Shown here: positions 63,576 through 64,000 of the stretch, piece by piece | Layout of the letters: each line of letters starts with the position of its first letter | Position numbering within the stretch: the first letter of the stretch is position 1 | NCBI RefSeq assembly: GCF_025639885.1 | Contig: NZ_CP106738.1 | Location: 3,720,001 to 3,784,000, forward strand | DNA length: 64,000 nt | DNA from: Roseovarius pelagicus | GTDB taxonomy: Bacteria; Pseudomonadota; Alphaproteobacteria; Rhodobacterales; Rhodobacteraceae | Reading direction: 5' to 3' | Notes under the pieces: model-generated | Told to the model about the DNA's origin: nothing | The model's input: the letters and a program-made list of their open reading frames with translations, nothing else | Databases searched by the model: none | Translations under genes and position numbers: made by a program

Positions 63576-64000
63576 ATGTCCGCACCCAAGAAGCTTTTTA
63601 TCAAGACCTACGGCTGTCAGATGAACGTCTACGACAGCGAGCGCATGGCCGAGACTATGGGCGGTGCGGGCTATGTCGAGACGCAGAATGTAAACGATGC
63701 GGATATGATCTTGCTGAACACCTGTCACATCCGCGAGAAAGCCGCCGAAAAGGTCTATTCGGAACTGGGCCGGTTTCGCGATCTCAAGGATGCGCGTCCT
63801 GACCTGAAGATCGGTGTGGCTGGCTGTGTCGCACAGGCCGAGGGCGAAGAGATCATGCGCCGCCAGCCACTGGTTGATCTGGTGGTCGGACCACAAAGCT
63901 ACCATCGCCTGCCAGAGATGGAGGCAAAGCTGGCAACCGGGCAAAAGGCGCTCGATACTGATTTTCCCGAAGAGGACAAGTTCGAGAAACTCAAAGCGCG
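63576..64000 (+). CDS. miaB: tRNA-2-methylthio-N6-dimethylallyladenosine synthase MiaB, N-terminal part
   Basis: The open frame is cut by the window end after 141 residues. [40 protein letters not shown] and [12 protein letters not shown] carry the three Cys of the auxiliary [4Fe-4S] cluster of methylthiotransferases. The radical SAM part would follow beyond 64000. The QMN after the first Cys and HIRE after the second distinguish MiaB from RimO and MtaB. Confidence 0.95.
   Translation, partial: MSAPKKLFIKTYGCQMNVYDSERMAETMGGAGYVETQNVNDADMILLNTCHIREKAAEKVYSELGRFRDLKDARPDLKIGVAGCVAQAEGEEIMRRQPLVDLVVGPQSYHRLPEMEAKLATGQKALDTDFPEEDKFEKLKA

Overview
The window is chromosomal DNA of an alphaproteobacterium, most probably of the Rhodobacterales (Roseobacter group). 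This rests on protein similarity recalled from memory and on gene order: the hisS-hisZ-hisG operon with short-form HisG, a SlyX protein ending in PPHY, a B12-dependent ribonucleotide reductase, an Irr-type Fur regulator divergent from fabA, and the tight thiD-O-S-G-E-F operon. The genus cannot be fixed from the sequence alone. Most genes are G+C-rich. Islands of visibly lower G+C occur around 11.1-11.4, 11.9-12.6, 15.8-16.3 and 25.3-26.4 kb.

Layout. 1-9.3 kb is housekeeping: the start of xdhA (leftward, cut by the window edge), dnaE, slyX, the hisS-hisZ-hisG operon, an outer-membrane beta-barrel protein and a DUF1489 protein. 9.4-11.9 kb is nrdJ, which carries an unexpected in-frame helix-turn-helix segment. 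11.9-26.4 kb is an accessory region. It holds a relic of one IS21-type element, a second truncated istA, a complete IS21-family element (13282-15753), an AraC regulator facing a cupin and a GNAT gene, and a frameshifted tyrosine recombinase. It also holds a 1341-residue STAND/NACHT-like NTPase with a C-terminal PD-(D/E)XK nuclease (a candidate anti-phage gene), a divergent membrane-anchored protein, and fragments of a histidine kinase and a transposase.

26.4-34.5 kb is a copper-handling region. copA (with a one-base frameshift), copB, copC and copD run rightward. They converge on a leftward group of cytochrome c, Tat-exported multicopper oxidase, cytochrome c and a DUF305 membrane protein. 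A TPP riboswitch then leads the thiamin operon thiDOSGEF (34.8-39.2 kb), followed by a tRNA-Ser(TGA). 40-46.9 kb is a second housekeeping run: a SPOR lipoprotein, a DD-carboxypeptidase, tmk, holB, tatD, a metallo-hydrolase, an AEC transporter and a PACE-type efflux protein.

47-55.2 kb runs leftward and is catabolic: an enolase-superfamily enzyme, a zinc alcohol dehydrogenase, and a six-gene overlapping operon. That operon encodes a haloacid dehalogenase, an alpha/beta hydrolase, a threonine/serine dehydratase, an EEP-family phosphatase or nuclease, PobA and PcaD. The last two supply 4-hydroxybenzoate hydroxylation and the enol-lactonase step of the beta-ketoadipate pathway. 55.4-64 kb holds an FKBP isomerase, a quinone reductase, a phosphodiesterase, irr, and the unsaturated fatty acid genes fabA and fabB-fabI. 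An arsR-acr3 arsenite efflux unit lies between fabA and fabB. The window ends with a glycosyltransferase-like gene and the start of miaB.

The most notable items are the HTH domain inside NrdJ, the NTPase-nuclease gene beside a dead integrase, and the arsR-acr3 unit inside the fab cluster with an apparently leaderless arsR start.
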